A stretch of DNA of 64,000 nucleotides, from positions 902,616-966,615 of the forward strand of contig NZ_KB912877.1 in assembly GCF_000383855.1 (NCBI RefSeq), in the 5' to 3' direction. The notes beneath the pieces were generated by a model. That model was given only the letters and a program-made list of their open reading frames with translations. It was not told the origin of the DNA and ran no database searches. Below, piece by piece: positions 27,199 to 35,979 of the stretch. How positions within the stretch are numbered: the first letter of the stretch is position 1; each line of letters opens with the position of its first letter. A program made the translations under genes and the position numbers. The stretch is from Methylobacter marinus A45 (GTDB lineage Bacteria > Pseudomonadota > Gammaproteobacteria > Methylococcales > Methylomonadaceae).

Positions 27199-27630
27199 AT
27201 GAGCTCCTTGCATATTGTTTGCCCTTTGTGCCATACCATTAACCGAATTCCATCCGACCGTCTGGACGACCGGCCCCATTGCGGCAACTGTAAACAGGCT
27301 TTATTTACGGGACAGCCTCTGGAATTAGACAGCAGCCAGTTTCAACGTCATATTTCGCGTAATGATATGCCTGTTGTTGTCGATTTCTGGGCTCCCTGGT
27401 GCGGACCTTGCAAAATGATGGCGCCGGCTTACGCCCAGGCCGCGGTCCATCTTGAGCCCAAGGTGCGTCTGGCCAAGCTTAATACGGAACAGGAACAAGG
27501 TCTCGCCGCGCAATTTAACATTCGCAGCATTCCTACCATGATCATCTTCAAAGCCGGCCGGGAAATCGCCCGTCAATCAGGGGCCATGAGTGCCGCGGAT
27601 ATCGTGCGCTGGATCAGCAGTCATTTGTAA
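27199..27630 (+). CDS. trxC: Thioredoxin 2
   Basis: A 143-residue thioredoxin of the TrxC type. The N-terminal zinc ribbon has CPLC (Cys8, Cys11) and CGNC (Cys28, Cys31); the thioredoxin domain has the active site WCGPCK with Cys68 and Cys71 and the cis-Pro loop IRSIPTMIIF. It reduces protein disulfides in the cytoplasm, notably under oxidative stress in E. coli, where OxyR controls it. Length and domain order are standard. May share a transcript with the HugZ-like gene. Confidence 0.93.
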   Translation: MSSLHIVCPLCHTINRIPSDRLDDRPHCGNCKQALFTGQPLELDSSQFQRHISRNDMPVVVDFWAPWCGPCKMMAPAYAQAAVHLEPKVRLAKLNTEQEQGLAAQFNIRSIPTMIIFKAGREIARQSGAMSAADIVRWISSHL

Positions 27631-27815
27631 ACACCAAAACCCGCTTATCTCGGGCATGAAAACAGGATCAGAATCTACGCCATGCAAGACGGCTTATTGA
27701 TAGAATAGCTTCCGCGATGTCAGGATTGCGACTTGATACTCAGCATGGTTGCTGAAAAGAAGACTTAAACCCTACTGTAGGAGGGTTCAAAAGCGACAAT
27801 GGCAATTGAAATGAA

Positions 27816-27892
27816 TGGGGTGAACGATGGGGCTCGAACCCACGACAACCGGAATCACAATCCGGGGCTCTACCAACTGAGCTACGCTCACC
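27816..27892 (-). tRNA. tRNA-His (GTG)
   Basis: A 77-base cloverleaf with encoded CCA. The anticodon loop TTGTGAT gives GTG; the extra 5' G paired to C73, specific for tRNA-His, is present; the T-loop GTTCGAGCC is normal. Last of a three-tRNA transcript. Confidence 0.95.
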
Positions 27893-27914
27893 ATAATAGG
27901 GACTTCTCAAGAAA

Positions 27915-27991
27915 TGGCGCGCTTGGCAGGACTCGAACCTGCGACCCCCGGCTTAGAAGGCCGGTGCTCTATCCGGTTGAGCTACAAGCGC
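27915..27991 (-). tRNA. tRNA-Arg (TCT)
   Basis: A 77-base cloverleaf with encoded CCA, acceptor GCGCTTG paired with CAAGCGC, anticodon loop CTTCTAA giving TCT (reads AGA/AGG), and T-loop GTTCGAGTC. Middle gene of the three-tRNA transcript. Confidence 0.95.
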
Positions 27992-27995
27992 AAAT

Positions 27996-28072
27996 TGGTC
28001 GGGGTAGAGGGATTCGAACCCCCGACATCCTGCTCCCAAAGCAGGCGCGCTACCAAACTGCGCTATACCCCG
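27996..28072 (-). tRNA. tRNA-Pro (TGG)
   Basis: A 77-base cloverleaf with encoded CCA, starting C1 as in proline tRNAs, anticodon TGG within CTTTGGGAG, T-loop GTTCGAATC. First gene of the transcript, four bases from tRNA-Arg. The Pro-Arg-His set recalls the argX-hisR-leuT-proM operon of E. coli in a different order and without tRNA-Leu. Confidence 0.95.
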
Positions 28073-28129
28073 ACAATCTTCTTAACTAATGGCTTGTTAA
28101 ACTTCTCAACCACCCTTGAAGAGCTGACT

Positions 28130-28158
28130 ATGATAGCGATGCGCCTCCTCGTCGTCAA
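28130..28158 (-). promoter_or_regulatory. Promoter of the tRNA operon
   Basis: On the minus strand, TTGACG (28158-28153), exactly 17 bases, then TATCAT (28135-28130), about 58 bases upstream of tRNA-Pro. A strong sigma70 match at the position expected for a stable-RNA promoter. Confidence 0.75.
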
Positions 28159-28276
28159 CTCTTTTTTTATTAATTTTATAGTTATTTTTCAAACAAAACA
28201 TAAGTCATTGAAATCATGCCATTTCGTGCCACGACCAAACAGATCCCGCGCCTCATTCGACACCAGAAACTGCCGC

Positions 28277-28906
28277 CTACAACTTGGCCTTAACGACTTG
28301 ATAAACCGCTTCCGCGGCAGTATCCGCGCCTTGCATGACCTGCTCCAGTTCCGCCAGCTTCGCCTCGGCGAAGTCTCTGTCCTTAAGCCCCCCGGCGTTG
28401 ATATACACATTCAACGCTGCGCTTTTTAAAGCGCTGTAACCGGCCATCGCGGCCACGCCCGCATCGCTGATCACGCCCAGATTACCCTTATCCGCTGCAA
28501 TGCGGCTTAGTTCAATCGCTTCCGCGCAAGCACGGGCACAAGCCAAGGGCACATCGGTCGCTTCTTTCAATACCGCCTGAATCGCCGCACTGCGCGCCGT
28601 TTTTTCCTCTTCGGTTTCTTTCGGCAGGCCGTAAGTAGCCATCAGGCGATCAAAGACATCCACATCGGCTTTGATCATGCCGATCAGTTTTTCCCGCAGG
28701 GCTTCCGATTTTTCCAGCAATGCCCGCATTTCAGCTTCGACCTCGGCGTATTTAGGCTTGCCGATGGTCAGGTTGCACACCATGCTGGTCAAAGCGGCCG
28801 ATTGCGCCCCCATGACGGCCGCGGCGCTGCCACCGCCAGGCGTAGGCGCTTTACTGGCCAGTTCATCAAGGAACACCTGGACTGATTTATCTTTAATTTC
28901 GCTCAT
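28277..28906 (-). CDS. fchA: Methenyl-tetrahydrofolate cyclohydrolase
   Basis: A 209-residue all-helical member of the formiminotransferase-cyclodeaminase family, matching the methylotroph FchA. The conserved TPGGGSAAAVMGAQSAALT near residues 22-40 and the DVPLACARACAEAIEL and NLGVISDAGVAAM segments are seen. FchA converts methenyl-H4F to formyl-H4F, part of the H4F branch that moves C1 units between formaldehyde or formate and assimilation. In some organisms the same fold acts in histidine breakdown, but no such genes lie here. It lies downstream of cysS on the same strand. Confidence 0.85.
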   Translation of the reverse strand: MSEIKDKSVQVFLDELASKAPTPGGGSAAAVMGAQSAALTSMVCNLTIGKPKYAEVEAEMRALLEKSEALREKLIGMIKADVDVFDRLMATYGLPKETEEEKTARSAAIQAVLKEATDVPLACARACAEAIELSRIAADKGNLGVISDAGVAAMAGYSALKSAALNVYINAGGLKDRDFAEAKLAELEQVMQGADTAAEAVYQVVKAKL

Positions 28907-29019
28907 TACTACCCTTCACTTAATCATTAATTCTATTCTCGCAGACAAATTCGCACACAGCTTGCTCTGAGATCATATATTGGCTTTACCTGTGCGGGAG
29001 CTTGAATGTTTATTGTAAT

Positions 29020-30417
29020 TTATTCCCGGCGCCAATTCGTGCCGCCCGGCACATCTTCCAGAATAACGCCTTGCTGTTTTAGTCCATCACGGATTTGATC
29101 GGCCAAGGTCCAGTTTTTAGCTTTTTTGGCATCAAGACGCGCCTGGATTTGCTGCTCAATCTGAACATCGGATAAACCCGAACCGGTATCTGAACCAGCC
29201 ATGGCTCGACCTTTAAGAAAAGTATCGGGATCATCTTGCAAGAGACCCAGCAGGCCGCCTAAATATTTTAATGTAGCCGCCAGTTGCCCGGCTTTTTCCC
29301 TATCGTTTTCCTTGACTTTATTCAGCTCCCTGGCCAGATCAAATATGACGGACAAGGCCACAGGCGTGTTAAAGTCGTCATCCATGGCCTGCTCAAAGCG
29401 TGTTTTGAACTCGTTTTCCAGGGTTGCCTGCACAACGTCGACGCCGCGCAATGCCGTATAAAGCCGCGTCAGAGCCGCTCCGGCCTCATTCAGATGTTCA
29501 TCGGAGTAATTTAACGGGCTGCGGTAATGGCTGGAAAGAATAAAGAACCGGATGATTTCCGGCCGGTAACGCTGCAGCACTTCCCTAACCGTAAAGAAGT
29601 TGCCCAATGATTTGGACATTTTCTCTTCATTGATGCGCACAAAGCCATTATGCATCCATAAATTAACGAATTTTTCGCCGGTTGCGCCTTCCGACTGGGC
29701 GATTTCATTTTCATGATGGGGAAACTGCAGATCCATGCCGCCGCCATGAATATCGAAATGGTTGCCCAGGCAACAGGTCGACATGGCCGAGCATTCGATA
29801 TGCCAGCCGGGGCGCCCCTCCCCCCAGGGCGACTCCCAGGCCGGTTCATTGGGCTTGGCCATTTTCCATAATACGAAGTCCATCGGGTTCTGCTTGGCCA
29901 GGTCCACGTCAACGCGTTCGCCGGCCTGCAGATCATCCAGGTTCTTCCCCGACAGCTGGCCGTAGTTTTTAAACTTGTCCACCGAATAAAATACATCGCC
30001 ATTGCCGCCGACATAAGCCAATCCCTTGGCCATCAAAGACTCAATCATGGCAATAATCTGTGCGATGGACTGCGTGGCCCTGGGTTCGATATCGGGCGGC
30101 AGCACCGACAGCGCGCGCTCATCCTCATGCATGGCCTCGATAAAACGCTCGGTCAGTTTGCCGAAGTCTTCGCCGTTTTCATTAGCCCGCTGAATGATCT
30201 TGTCATCGATATCCGTGACATTGCGCACGTATGTCAACTCGTACCCCAGATAACGAAAATAGCGCGCGACCGTGTCAAACACGACCATGACGCGGGCATG
30301 ACCGATATGGCAGTAATCATAGACCGTCATACCGCAGACATACATGCCGACTTTGCCGGCCTCGCGCGGTTGAAACAGTTCTTTTTTCCGAGTCAGGGTG
30401 TTATATATTTTCAGCAT
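29020..30417 (-). CDS. cysS: Cysteinyl-tRNA synthetase
   Basis: Class I aminoacyl-tRNA synthetase of 465 residues, the standard length. The HIGH-type motif is CHIGHARVM (about residues 36-44), the KMSKS motif is present as [10 protein letters not shown], and zinc ligands sit in [10 protein letters not shown] and HIECSAM plus [17 protein letters not shown]. It charges tRNA-Cys. The C-terminal DALR-like helical region is complete through NWRRE. fchA follows about 110 bp downstream. Confidence 0.95.
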   Translation of the reverse strand: MLKIYNTLTRKKELFQPREAGKVGMYVCGMTVYDYCHIGHARVMVVFDTVARYFRYLGYELTYVRNVTDIDDKIIQRANENGEDFGKLTERFIEAMHEDERALSVLPPDIEPRATQSIAQIIAMIESLMAKGLAYVGGNGDVFYSVDKFKNYGQLSGKNLDDLQAGERVDVDLAKQNPMDFVLWKMAKPNEPAWESPWGEGRPGWHIECSAMSTCCLGNHFDIHGGGMDLQFPHHENEIAQSEGATGEKFVNLWMHNGFVRINEEKMSKSLGNFFTVREVLQRYRPEIIRFFILSSHYRSPLNYSDEHLNEAGAALTRLYTALRGVDVVQATLENEFKTRFEQAMDDDFNTPVALSVIFDLARELNKVKENDREKAGQLAATLKYLGGLLGLLQDDPDTFLKGRAMAGSDTGSGLSDVQIEQQIQARLDAKKAKNWTLADQIRDGLKQQGVILEDVPGGTNWRRE

Positions 30418-30616
30418 TGAGTTATTAATTGCCGTGTCATTACAGTTAAAAAAATCCGCTGCTCAGCGCCCGTAACCGACTTTTGCAAAACAGGCTGTCA
30501 GATGAAATGGGTGTGTAAGTATATAAACAAAACCGCACAATTTACCAAGCGCATACTTCTCTTTCAAGATAAAAACACATAGAATCTGCCCTTTGTATCA
30601 CTTACAAAGGAAACCC

Positions 30617-31198
30617 ATGCGCATCCTCGTTCTTTCCCTGATGCTGTTTTTAACAACAACTTTCTCTTTTGCAACGGAAAACAAAATGTCTGATACTCAA
30701 ACAAAAGTTAAATTAACGACGACGCTCGGTGAAATCATTGTCCAGCTAAACCCTGAAAAAGCGCCCATTTCATCGGCAAATTTTCTGACGTATGTTAACG
30801 AAGGTTTTTATAACGGCACTATTTTCCATCGCGTCATTCCCGGCTTCATGGCGCAAGGCGGCGGCTTCGACACAAGCTTCAACCAAAAAGCCGTGCATGA
30901 CCCCATCAAAAACGAAGCCAATAACGGCCTGCCCAACAGTCGCGGCACTATCGCCATGGCCCGCACGCCGGACCCCGATTCCGCAACCGCGCAGTTTTTC
31001 ATCAACTACAAGGACAACTCATTCCTGAACCATACCAGCCCGACACCGAATGGCTGGGGTTATGCCGTTTTTGGCGAAGTGATTGAAGGCATGGACATAG
31101 TTGATGCCATGGCCAAGCAACCGACAGGCAATCGCGGCCCGCACCAGGACGTTCCCAAAACCGACATCGTCATCGAAAAAGCCGAAGTTATCGAATAA
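30617..31198 (+). CDS. Secreted cyclophilin-type peptidyl-prolyl isomerase
   Basis: A cyclophilin of 193 residues with a signal peptide ([18 protein letters not shown]). The catalytic fold shows [15 protein letters not shown] (Arg, Phe, Gln of the active site), [21 protein letters not shown] and [21 protein letters not shown] at 30606-30610 supports ATG 30617. A second Met ([10 protein letters not shown]) directly after the signal peptide would yield a cytosolic PpiB-like form, so dual localisation is possible but unproven. A strong hairpin terminator follows. Divergent from cysS. Confidence 0.9.
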   Translation: MRILVLSLMLFLTTTFSFATENKMSDTQTKVKLTTTLGEIIVQLNPEKAPISSANFLTYVNEGFYNGTIFHRVIPGFMAQGGGFDTSFNQKAVHDPIKNEANNGLPNSRGTIAMARTPDPDSATAQFFINYKDNSFLNHTSPTPNGWGYAVFGEVIEGMDIVDAMAKQPTGNRGPHQDVPKTDIVIEKAEVIE

Positions 31199-31234
31199 GC
31201 GCCCCGGCATAAAACAGCCGAAGACGAGCACCTG

Positions 31235-31272
31235 AAATCCGTGGCGGAAACCCACTGTTCCGCCACGGATTT
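31235..31272 (+). terminator. Strong hairpin terminator
   Basis: AAATCCGTGGCGGAA and its exact complement form a 15-bp stem with an eight-base loop, followed by TTTT. It lies between the cyclophilin gene and lpxH, directly ahead of the lpxH start. Confidence 0.7.
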
Positions 31273-31288
31273 TGCACCTATATCCTCC

Positions 31289-32014
31289 ATGAATAAAGAC
31301 ATTCTTTTTATTTCAGATCTGCACATTTCCCTGGACAAACCTGAAATCACGCGTCGATTTATTGACTTTCTTGACAAGCGCGCGCCCGAGGCCGCGGCCG
31401 TTTATATCCTGGGCGATCTTTTTGATGCCTGGATAGGCGACGATGACCCCACGCCTCCCAATCGTAAGATTAAAAAACATCTGAAACAATTGACCGACGC
31501 AGGCACAAAAGTTTATCTGCAGCAAGGTAACCGCGATTTCCTGCTGGGTGACAGGTTCCGCCAGGAAACCGGCGTGATCCTGATCGATGATTATGTGGTC
31601 ATTGATCTTTATGGCATACCTACCCTGCTCACGCACGGCGATTTGCTCTGTACCGACGACCTGCCCTATCAGGCTTTTAGAGCAAAATCACATACTCCGG
31701 AATGGAAGCGCTATGTCTTATCGAAACCGCTGCTTCTGCGCCTGCTGATGGCGCGCTGGTACCGCTTTCGCAGCCACTTTCATAATCGCAAAAAAACGCA
31801 GGAAATTATGGATGTCAATCAAAACACAGTAATAACGGTTATGCGCGAACATAACTGTCTACGCCTGATTCACGGCCATACCCACCGCCCGGGCATTCAT
31901 CACTTTGAAATAGACGGCCAACCCGGCCAGCGTCTTGTGCTCGCCGCCTGGAAAAAAGATGCGGGCGAAATTCTGTGCTGGAATCGTAACGGTTACCGTG
32001 TTGAAACTCTTTAA
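31289..32014 (+). CDS. lpxH: UDP-2,3-diacylglucosamine diphosphatase
   Basis: A calcineurin-like Mn-dependent phosphoesterase of 241 residues that removes UMP in lipid A synthesis to give lipid X. Metal motifs occur in order: FISDLHISL, LGDLFDAWIGDDD, QGNRDFLLG, THGD and HGHTHRPG. These match LpxH rather than LpxI or LpxG. ATG 31289 starts two residues before the first metal motif in the family's usual position; the frame is open to 31241 but runs over the terminator hairpin. It follows the cyclophilin gene, as in several Gammaproteobacteria. Confidence 0.93.
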   Translation: MNKDILFISDLHISLDKPEITRRFIDFLDKRAPEAAAVYILGDLFDAWIGDDDPTPPNRKIKKHLKQLTDAGTKVYLQQGNRDFLLGDRFRQETGVILIDDYVVIDLYGIPTLLTHGDLLCTDDLPYQAFRAKSHTPEWKRYVLSKPLLLRLLMARWYRFRSHFHNRKKTQEIMDVNQNTVITVMREHNCLRLIHGHTHRPGIHHFEIDGQPGQRLVLAAWKKDAGEILCWNRNGYRVETL

Positions 32015-32484
32015 CCGGCTGAGCGAATTCCGGCCTGATAGGCATTTATCGCGAATGAAACGGGAACCAACACCTTAATCAAAAGACTAAGGAAGCATAA
32101 GTTCAACCCTTTGGCATAAGTCGCCTTACGCTCAAGGAGCCATATTCCGGACCCTCGCTTGCCGCCTTCGATGCCAGCGCCGGAAAATTAAAAACAATCA
32201 GCAAAATCCTACGACATTATGTTGAAGTATGTGTTTTACTTTAAGAAATTAATATCGATTCGCAACTGTATTTTACCTTGACCCAAGACCCCAGAAAGAT
32301 CTTATAACTACCTTAAGAGTTGACTTTTGGGGCAAAATCATTAAATTTAGGCGTCTGGAGTGACCAGGAAAAATTCCTTTTAACGAAACAGAAAAAGTCA
32401 CCCAAAAGCTTTAGAACTAATATTAGTCTTAAAAAAACATAATCAGTATTCTGTCTAATTAGCAGAATATCAGGAGAAATATAT
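32015..32484. other. xoxF upstream region
   Basis: 470 bp without a gene; holds the xoxF control region. Two candidate sigma70 promoters are seen on the plus strand: TTGACC (32278) with TATAAC (32303), spacer 19, and TTGACT (32320) with TAAATT (32342), spacer 16. A 7-bp inverted repeat (TATTCTG and CAGAATA, nine-base loop) at 32447-32469 lies just before the AGGAG ribosome-binding site at 32472-32476. Which promoter is used, and whether lanthanides control it, cannot be told from sequence. Confidence 0.45.
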
Positions 32485-34338
32485 ATGAAGAAGCCTTTAA
32501 AAAGTTGGCTGCTTGCTTCAAGTGTGGCTGCAATTCTGGCTGCGCCAGCGGTTTCAACTGCTAACAGCGAAGTAGAGAAACTGACTCAAAACCCAGCTAA
32601 CTGGGCTACTTGGGGTGGTAACTACGCCGGTACTCGTTACAGCAAACTGGACCAAATCAACGCAAACAATGTGAAAAACCTACAACCGGCATGGTCTTTC
32701 TCTACTGGTGTGTTACGTGGTCATGAAGGCGGCCCATTGGTGGTAAACGATGTTCTTTACATCCATACCCCATTCCCCAACACTGTTTACGCGATTGATC
32801 AAAAAACGCAATCCGTAATCTGGGAATTCACACCAACACAAGACGCTGACGTTACTATTCCGGTTATGTGCTGCGACACTGTCAACCGCGGCTTGGCTTA
32901 CGGCGATGGCAAAATCTTCCTGCAACAATCCGATACCGTTTTAACCGCTTTAGACGCTAAAACCGGCAAACGCGTATGGAGCGTACAAAACGGCGACCCG
33001 AAACTGGGCATGACCAACACTCAAGCGCCAGTAGTCGTTAAAGACAAAGTGCTGACCGGTATTTCCGGCGGTGAATTCGGGGTTCGCGGCTTCCTGGCCG
33101 CTTATGACATCAGAACCGGCGAACTGGCCTGGAAAGGCTACAGCATGGGTCCAGACGGCGACACGCTGATCGATCCTAAAAAGACAACTACCTGGAAAAA
33201 CGGCAAAGTTACTCCAGTTGGCGAAAACTCCAGCTTAAGCACCTGGGAAGGCGACCAATGGAAAATCGGCGGCGGTACAACCTGGGGCTGGTACAGCTAT
33301 GACCCTAAACTGAACCTGGTTTATTACGGATCAGGCAACCCGTCCACATGGAATCCTACTCAACGTCCTGGCGACAACAAATGGTCCATGTCATTATGGG
33401 CTCGTGATGCTGACACCGGGGAAGTCAAATGGGTTTACCAAATGACGCCTCACGATGAATGGGATTTCGACGGTATCAACGAAACTGTTCTGGTTGACCA
33501 GGAAGTCAAAGGCAAAATGCACAAAACTATCGTGCATTTCGACCGTAACGGTTTTGGCTATACCTTGGATCGTGAAACGGGTGAATTGCTGGTTGCCGAG
33601 AAATTTGACAAATCTGTCAACTGGGCTACTCACGTTGACATGAAAACTGGCCGTCCTCAAGTTGTTCCTGAATACTCTACCGAACACAACGGTGAAGACG
33701 TTAACACTGAAGGCGTTTGCCCTGCGGCGCTAGGTGCTAAAAACATGGCTCCTGTTTCCTACTCTCCTGACACAGGCCTGTTCTATATCTCTGGCAACCA
33801 CTTGTGCATGAACTACGAACCATTCGAAGTTTCATACACAGCCGGCCAGCCTTATGTAGGCGCCACCCTGACCATGCAGCCTGCTGGCGCGGACGTTATG
33901 ACCGGCAAGCCTGACAATACAACCAACCTGGGCCAGTTTACAGCGTTTGACGCTAAAACCGGCAAAATTGTCTGGTCCAACAAAGAACAATTCTCTGTAT
34001 GGTCAGGTTCTGTTGCCACAGCCGGCGGCGTCGTATTCTACGGCACTCTGGAAGGCTACCTGAAAGCAGTTGATGCTAAAACCGGTAAGGAGTTGTACAG
34101 ATTCAAGACACCTTCCGGCATCATCGGCAACGTTAATACCTGGGAATACAACGGCAAACAATACGTTGGCGTTCTTTCAGGTATCGGCGGCTGGGCTGGT
34201 ATCGGTATCGCTGCAGGTCTTGACTCCGGTGAAGCAGATTCAAACTCTGAAGGTTTAGGTGCTGTTGGCGCATACAGAAGCTTGAGCTCTTTCACTAAAT
34301 TAGGTGGTACATTAACTGTATTCGCATTACCTAATTAA
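32485..34338 (+). CDS. xoxF: Lanthanide-dependent PQQ methanol dehydrogenase XoxF
   Basis: A 617-residue periplasmic quinoprotein methanol dehydrogenase with a signal peptide (about 1-27) and eight tryptophan-docking propeller repeats ([52 protein letters not shown]). Active-site marks: the vicinal disulfide Cys129-Cys130 ([10 protein letters not shown]), Glu197 (GGEFGVRG), Asn285 (GSGNP) and WDFDG with Asp327 as catalytic base. Asp329, two residues on, is the extra Asp that marks lanthanide-binding XoxF; calcium-type MxaF has Ala there. It oxidises methanol to formaldehyde or formate. Codon use is strongly biased, suggesting high expression. No cytochrome xoxG is adjacent; TerB-like and xoxJ genes follow after a terminator. 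Confidence 0.96.
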   Translation: MKKPLKSWLLASSVAAILAAPAVSTANSEVEKLTQNPANWATWGGNYAGTRYSKLDQINANNVKNLQPAWSFSTGVLRGHEGGPLVVNDVLYIHTPFPNTVYAIDQKTQSVIWEFTPTQDADVTIPVMCCDTVNRGLAYGDGKIFLQQSDTVLTALDAKTGKRVWSVQNGDPKLGMTNTQAPVVVKDKVLTGISGGEFGVRGFLAAYDIRTGELAWKGYSMGPDGDTLIDPKKTTTWKNGKVTPVGENSSLSTWEGDQWKIGGGTTWGWYSYDPKLNLVYYGSGNPSTWNPTQRPGDNKWSMSLWARDADTGEVKWVYQMTPHDEWDFDGINETVLVDQEVKGKMHKTIVHFDRNGFGYTLDRETGELLVAEKFDKSVNWATHVDMKTGRPQVVPEYSTEHNGEDVNTEGVCPAALGAKNMAPVSYSPDTGLFYISGNHLCMNYEPFEVSYTAGQPYVGATLTMQPAGADVMTGKPDNTTNLGQFTAFDAKTGKIVWSNKEQFSVWSGSVATAGGVVFYGTLEGYLKAVDAKTGKELYRFKTPSGIIGNVNTWEYNGKQYVGVLSGIGGWAGIGIAAGLDSGEADSNSEGLGAVGAYRSLSSFTKLGGTLTVFALPN

Positions 34339-34370
34339 TAAATCGATCTGATTTTTAGATTGGTTCTAAA

Positions 34371-34410
34371 AAGCCCTGACCGAATTTATCATCGGCCAGG
34401 GCTTTTTTTT
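34371..34410 (+). terminator. Intrinsic terminator after xoxF
   Basis: AGCCCTG-CCGA pairs with TCGG-CAGGGCT around a short AT loop and is followed by eight T residues. It should end or attenuate the xoxF transcript before the TerB-like gene. Confidence 0.85.
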
Positions 34411-34489
34411 AGCGTTTAATACCCTGAAACTGGACATAACATCAACCTAGGCTATAGTTAAATTTTTCACTTATCCGAAACACCACACC

Positions 34490-34984
34490 ATGTCGCCGCA
34501 ACATGCATTCGATCGATTAATGGCTGAATTCAACCTGCGTCCGGCCGATTTTTATTTTCTGGATTTAATTCCCTTAATTGAAATCATATGGGCCGATGGC
34601 CAAAATCAGCCCGGCGAGTTGCGAATTCTTTATCACTTCCTTATCGAGCATATTGCTTTTCTGGATCGCGTAGCCGGCATTCAGGCCGTCAGCATTGATG
34701 ATGCCAATGCCTTCCTTGATCGTTTTGCCCATAACCGGCCTTCCGGCCGATTGTTGCAGGAATTAAGGGCCATTGCCTCTACGTCATTATCCGAGCCGAG
34801 ACGCTCTACCGTTTTTGAATATTGTCTGGATATTGCCGCCGCCTGCACCACCCAGTATCCCTATGGATTAAGGGATAGAATTATTGATGAAGAAAAAAAG
34901 CTATTAACAAAAATCTTCGTGGAACTTAAAATCGCGCCGGACATGGTGCTGCCCGAATTCCCCCGCCCACCCGCCTTGAATTAA
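34490..34984 (+). CDS. TerB-like protein between xoxF and xoxJ
   Basis: A 164-residue helical protein without signal peptide. IPLIEIIWADGQNQPGE resembles the acidic metal-binding loop of TerB (DG-x-x-x-x-E), followed by LRILYHFLIEH; the C-terminal DRIIDEEKKLLTKIFVEL helix also fits. TerB proteins bind metal ions and are tied to tellurite resistance and stress. Its place between a lanthanide enzyme and its partner suggests, but does not show, a metal-related job in methanol oxidation. The gene lies about 80 bp after the xoxF terminator and 75 bp before xoxJ, so it may share a transcript with xoxJ. Family call is tentative. Confidence 0.6.
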   Translation: MSPQHAFDRLMAEFNLRPADFYFLDLIPLIEIIWADGQNQPGELRILYHFLIEHIAFLDRVAGIQAVSIDDANAFLDRFAHNRPSGRLLQELRAIASTSLSEPRRSTVFEYCLDIAAACTTQYPYGLRDRIIDEEKKLLTKIFVELKIAPDMVLPEFPRPPALN

Positions 34985-35059
34985 CTTCTAATTTAAAAAA
35001 CAACTCGTTATGCAGTAAACTAGTTGTTCTAACTTGTTCAATTTACCAAGGAGAACTTA

Positions 35060-35929
35060 ATGCGGGCTTCGCATCAGATTCAAAAAATACTTGCCGGGTT
35101 ATTTCTGACCGCAGTAACATTTTCAGCCATGGCGGAAGAAAAATTCAAAGTCTGCGCAGATCCCTTGAACCCACCTTATTCAACAAAAAACCAAGACGGC
35201 TTTGAAAATAAAATAGCCGAGCTGTTTGCCAAGGAACTCGGACAGACACTTGAATACACCTGGTTTCCTCAACGATTGGGCTTTGTTCGCAACACCTTGA
35301 AGGCGCCATTAAAAGATACGGATGTGGAAAGTGAAGAGTATAAGTGTGACGTCATCATGGGCGTACCTGCCGATTATGACCTCACACTGACGACATCGCC
35401 GTATTATCATTCGACTTATGTTCTGCTCATTGCCAAGGGGCGGGGCTGGGACGATATAAAGGATCTCGCGCAATTGGCCGAACTGCCGCTGGAACGCCAG
35501 GAGGCACTGAAAATCGCCATGTTTGACCGCGGCCCCGGAACAGCCTGGCTGCAAAAAAATGGCCTGCTCGATCAGGGCATTCCTTACCAGAGCATGTCGG
35601 GCGATGATAAACACAACGTGGCCATGCAGATATTGGAGGATTTGCAGGCGAAAAAAATCGACATGGTTATTCTTTGGGGACCGATGGCCGGCTACGTCGT
35701 CTCCGAAAGTCCGAAAGACAGTATTACAATGATTCCGATGCAATCGACCCACGGCATGAAATTTGATTTTTCAATAGCGATGGGGGTGCGCTACGGCGAC
35801 AAGGCAAGACAGGAAATGCTCAACAAACTGATTGCCGCTAAAGCCGATCAGATACGAGCAATCATTAAAAGCTATAACGTTCCTTTATTACCGATACCGG
35901 AACAGGTCAAACACGAGGACGACGATTAA
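35060..35929 (+). CDS. xoxJ: XoxJ-like periplasmic substrate-binding protein
   Basis: A 289-residue periplasmic-binding-protein fold of the MxaJ/XoxJ family (quinoprotein dehydrogenase-associated). A signal peptide (about 1-25) leads to FKVCADPLNPPYSTKNQDGFENKI, the family's opening, then CDVIMGVPADYDLTLTTSPYY and MVILWGPMAGYVV. XoxJ is required for or assists XoxF activity, possibly by opening the apo-enzyme for cofactor loading, according to work on related methylotrophs. GGAGA at 35050-35054 precedes the ATG. The acidic tail HEDDD is unusual and could bind cations. A strong hairpin follows. Confidence 0.88.
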   Translation: MRASHQIQKILAGLFLTAVTFSAMAEEKFKVCADPLNPPYSTKNQDGFENKIAELFAKELGQTLEYTWFPQRLGFVRNTLKAPLKDTDVESEEYKCDVIMGVPADYDLTLTTSPYYHSTYVLLIAKGRGWDDIKDLAQLAELPLERQEALKIAMFDRGPGTAWLQKNGLLDQGIPYQSMSGDDKHNVAMQILEDLQAKKIDMVILWGPMAGYVVSESPKDSITMIPMQSTHGMKFDFSIAMGVRYGDKARQEMLNKLIAAKADQIRAIIKSYNVPLLPIPEQVKHEDDD

Positions 35930-35940
35930 GTCGTTCTTCC

Positions 35941-35967
35941 CTGGGCGGCCTCGCCAAGGCCGCCCAG
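35941..35967. terminator. Bidirectional hairpin between xoxJ and malQ
   Basis: CTGGGCGGCCT and AGGCCGCCCAG form an 11-bp stem with a five-base loop between two convergent genes. T-rich sequence follows on the plus side (CTCTTTAATTATT). Confidence 0.7.
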
Positions 35968-35979
35968 CCTGCTCTTTAA

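Noticed and set aside
27769-27790. Short inverted repeat (AACCCT...AGGGTT) downstream of the tRNA-His gene as terminator
   Set aside because: Stem is short and imperfect and the T-rich tract after it is weak; not counted as a firm terminator.
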